Source: Neptunicella sp048268085 (GTDB lineage Bacteria; Pseudomonadota; Gammaproteobacteria; Enterobacterales; Alteromonadaceae). From it: a DNA stretch of 64,000 bases. Below, piece after piece: positions 62,586 through 64,000 of this stretch. The translations under genes and the position numbers were made by a program. Below the pieces are notes generated by a model that saw nothing but the letters and a program-made list of their open reading frames with translations, made no database searches and had not been told where the DNA came from. Numbering within the stretch: the first letter of the stretch is position 1; each line of letters begins with the position of its first letter. Where the stretch lies: NCBI RefSeq assembly GCF_048268085.1, contig NZ_JBLWWF010000003.1, positions 124,001 through 188,000 of the forward strand. The letters run 5' to 3'.

Positions 62586-64000
62586 CTACTCATTCAGAAA
62601 GTAAGGCTGACGGTATCCAAATAAACCGTCATTCAATAATGCACGGGCGGAATTTCCGCCACCCATACCCTTAAATATAAATTTCAATGCAATGCCGGAT
62701 TCAAAGGTATTGGTACTTTGTCCACCGGTTTGATCAAATCTGTTATTCAAATAACGCTGGCTAACAAATTGGATTGACCAACAACAGGATTCGTATTGTA
62801 CGCCAGCATAACTCTCAATGGTACGGTGACTCGTCATATCTTTATACCATCGGCCAACCCAATGCCAATTCTGATTGATCGGCCAGCTGGCTGTTACGCC
62901 TAATTGGTCAATTTGTTCACCAGAAAGTTCACGAACATAACGATGAGATATTTGTATCAGCTTGTTTTCGGCCAGTTGGTAGTCTAGTGACAAACTGCTT
63001 TTATCCAACTTGTTACTGGTACTGTCCATTTGCACTTCACTGTGCATAAACCATTTACTGCCCAGTTTCCAATCCAGTTCACCGGCTAATGCGGATCGAT
63101 TGGTATCTTTGTGTGCTTCAAGGACCCGATTATCTGCCAGATAAAATATTTGCCCAATGCTCAGACGGAATTGTTCTTCATCGTTTTCATCCAAAAAACG
63201 GCTGGTTAAACCCAGCGTAATTTGATTGGTGTCGCTGATCCGATCCAGTCCGGTGAATTCCTGGCCACGAAACAAACCGGCAAAGTTATTTTGCAAGCGG
63301 GTGGTATCATACAACCCTATATTGGTTTGATCTTGGTAACTGGTATATAAATATTGGATTTTAGGCTCTAAAGTTTGAGTAATACTGTTGCCAAACCAGT
63401 TACTGGGTCGTTCAAAATTCATCGCTCCGTATAAACGACCTCGGCCAATAGTTCTGCTTACCTGTTCATCCAACCCATATTGTTCACCATTTTGTTGGCG
63501 ATAATTGGTTTGTAATAATGTGGCCTCAGCAGTAAATTCCCCCCAGTTTTCAAATTTGGACCATCGCAAACTAGGTGCAATATGAAAACGGGTCGCTGCA
63601 GATGCTCCTTCTTCGGCACTGTCAAAATAGGTTAATTCGCTATGTAAACTGAAATCTACATCGCTAAACCAAGGTTGGATATAATCCAGTTTAAGTTCTG
63701 GTAGCGCTCGATAACTATCAGGGTGATTACCAATGAGCTGAAAATCCCGCAAATCAGCACTGAAGGATAAATTTTCATTGTGATATTGAATGCCTGCATT
63801 ACGGTATAAATGGGTATCGGCACGACTATAAAAATCCGAGTCTAGATCAACAATGTAGTTGTCATCACTGATCCCGTTAATATTGATATTAACCTGCCAA
63901 CCAGGCGCAAAATTGCCTTTATGAATAAATCGATAAAAATAGCGGGGATCTTCATTCAGTTCGCGGCGATCATGTTGCAGGTATTCAAGATCTATCTGGC
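62586..64000 (-). CDS. lptD: LPS-assembly outer-membrane protein LptD, C-terminal part (cut by window edge)
   Basis: The frame is open from the window edge to the TAG at 62588-62586, so the gene starts outside; this part encodes about 470 residues of the 26-strand beta-barrel that inserts lipopolysaccharide in the outer leaflet. Recognisable pieces are DRRELNEDPRYFYRFIHKGNFAPGW, SDDNYIVDLDSDFYSR, LPELKLDYIQP and the C-terminal paired cysteines in YESCCWSIQFVSQRYLN, which take part in the essential disulfides. It is upstream of surA in the usual order. Confidence 0.96.
   Translation of the reverse strand, partial: QIDLEYLQHDRRELNEDPRYFYRFIHKGNFAPGWQVNININGISDDNYIVDLDSDFYSRADTHLYRNAGIQYHNENLSFSADLRDFQLIGNHPDSYRALPELKLDYIQPWFSDVDFSLHSELTYFDSAEEGASAATRFHIAPSLRWSKFENWGEFTAEATLLQTNYRQQNGEQYGLDEQVSRTIGRGRLYGAMNFERPSNWFGNSITQTLEPKIQYLYTSYQDQTNIGLYDTTRLQNNFAGLFRGQEFTGLDRISDTNQITLGLTSRFLDENDEEQFRLSIGQIFYLADNRVLEAHKDTNRSALAGELDWKLGSKWFMHSEVQMDSTSNKLDKSSLSLDYQLAENKLIQISHRYVRELSGEQIDQLGVTASWPINQNWHWVGRWYKDMTSHRTIESYAGVQYESCCWSIQFVSQRYLNNRFDQTGGQSTNTFESGIALKFIFKGMGGGNSARALLNDGLFGYRQPYFLNE

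Overview
The window looks like a chromosomal segment of a marine, polysaccharide-degrading gammaproteobacterium of the Alteromonadales type. The evidence is gene content: the conserved blocks lptD-surA-pdxA-ksgA-apaG-apaH, ispB/rplU-rpmA-obgE and argR/mdh, together with a large carbohydrate-active enzyme load, a big TonB-dependent receptor and a sodium-coupled sugar symporter. The genus cannot be fixed from the sequence alone. No tRNA, rRNA, CRISPR array, insertion sequence or prophage was seen. Both window ends cut genes (leuB on the left, lptD on the right).

Layout. 1-2.2 kb: leuA-leuB behind a complete transcription attenuator with a leucine-rich leader peptide. 2.3-10.4 kb: a stand-alone ammonium transporter, a YaiI-type protein, a YebC/YeeN-type protein, ferrochelatase, a membrane diguanylate cyclase, an NhaC antiporter and the RNA helicase DbpA. 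10.5-19.3 kb: a LacI-family regulator, a Tat-type dienelactone hydrolase, the MsrPQ methionine sulfoxide repair pair, a GNAT acetyltransferase, a secreted CocE/NonD hydrolase and KatG. 19.5-25 kb (minus strand): a disaccharide module of cellobiose 2-epimerase-like protein, SSS symporter and GH94 cellobiose phosphorylase, with LacI-type operators in front of it and in front of the distant LacI gene. 25.2-31.5 kb: a TPR lipoprotein, an M28 peptidase, glnK-amtB behind an NtrC/sigma-54 control region, a DyP-type peroxidase and an M19 dipeptidase. 31.5-41 kb: a 2OG-Fe(II) oxygenase, nucleoside transporter, uridine kinase, an unusual pair of envelope proteins (possible sensor and membrane regulator), an Oar-like TonB receptor and a secreted endonuclease/phosphatase. 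41-42.7 kb: argR and mdh. 42.8-52 kb (minus strand): a DUF4380 protein, GH35, GH31 with a PA14 insert, and a GH3-SGNH fusion; this set resembles a xyloglucan side-chain and backbone degrading locus. 52.2-64 kb: ispB, rplU-rpmA, obgE, folA, a 7-bp tandem repeat, a chemoreceptor, and apaH-apaG-ksgA-pdxA-surA-lptD.

How the parts fit. The 42.8-52 kb enzymes would remove galactose and xylose branches and release glucose or short glucans. The 19.5-25 kb module would import cellobiose-like disaccharides, epimerise glucosyl-mannose to cellobiose if the epimerase is active, and split cellobiose phosphorolytically. Nitrogen supply is represented by two Amt transporters, only one of which carries visible NtrC/sigma-54 signals. 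All functional calls come from reading motifs by eye; no database search was possible.
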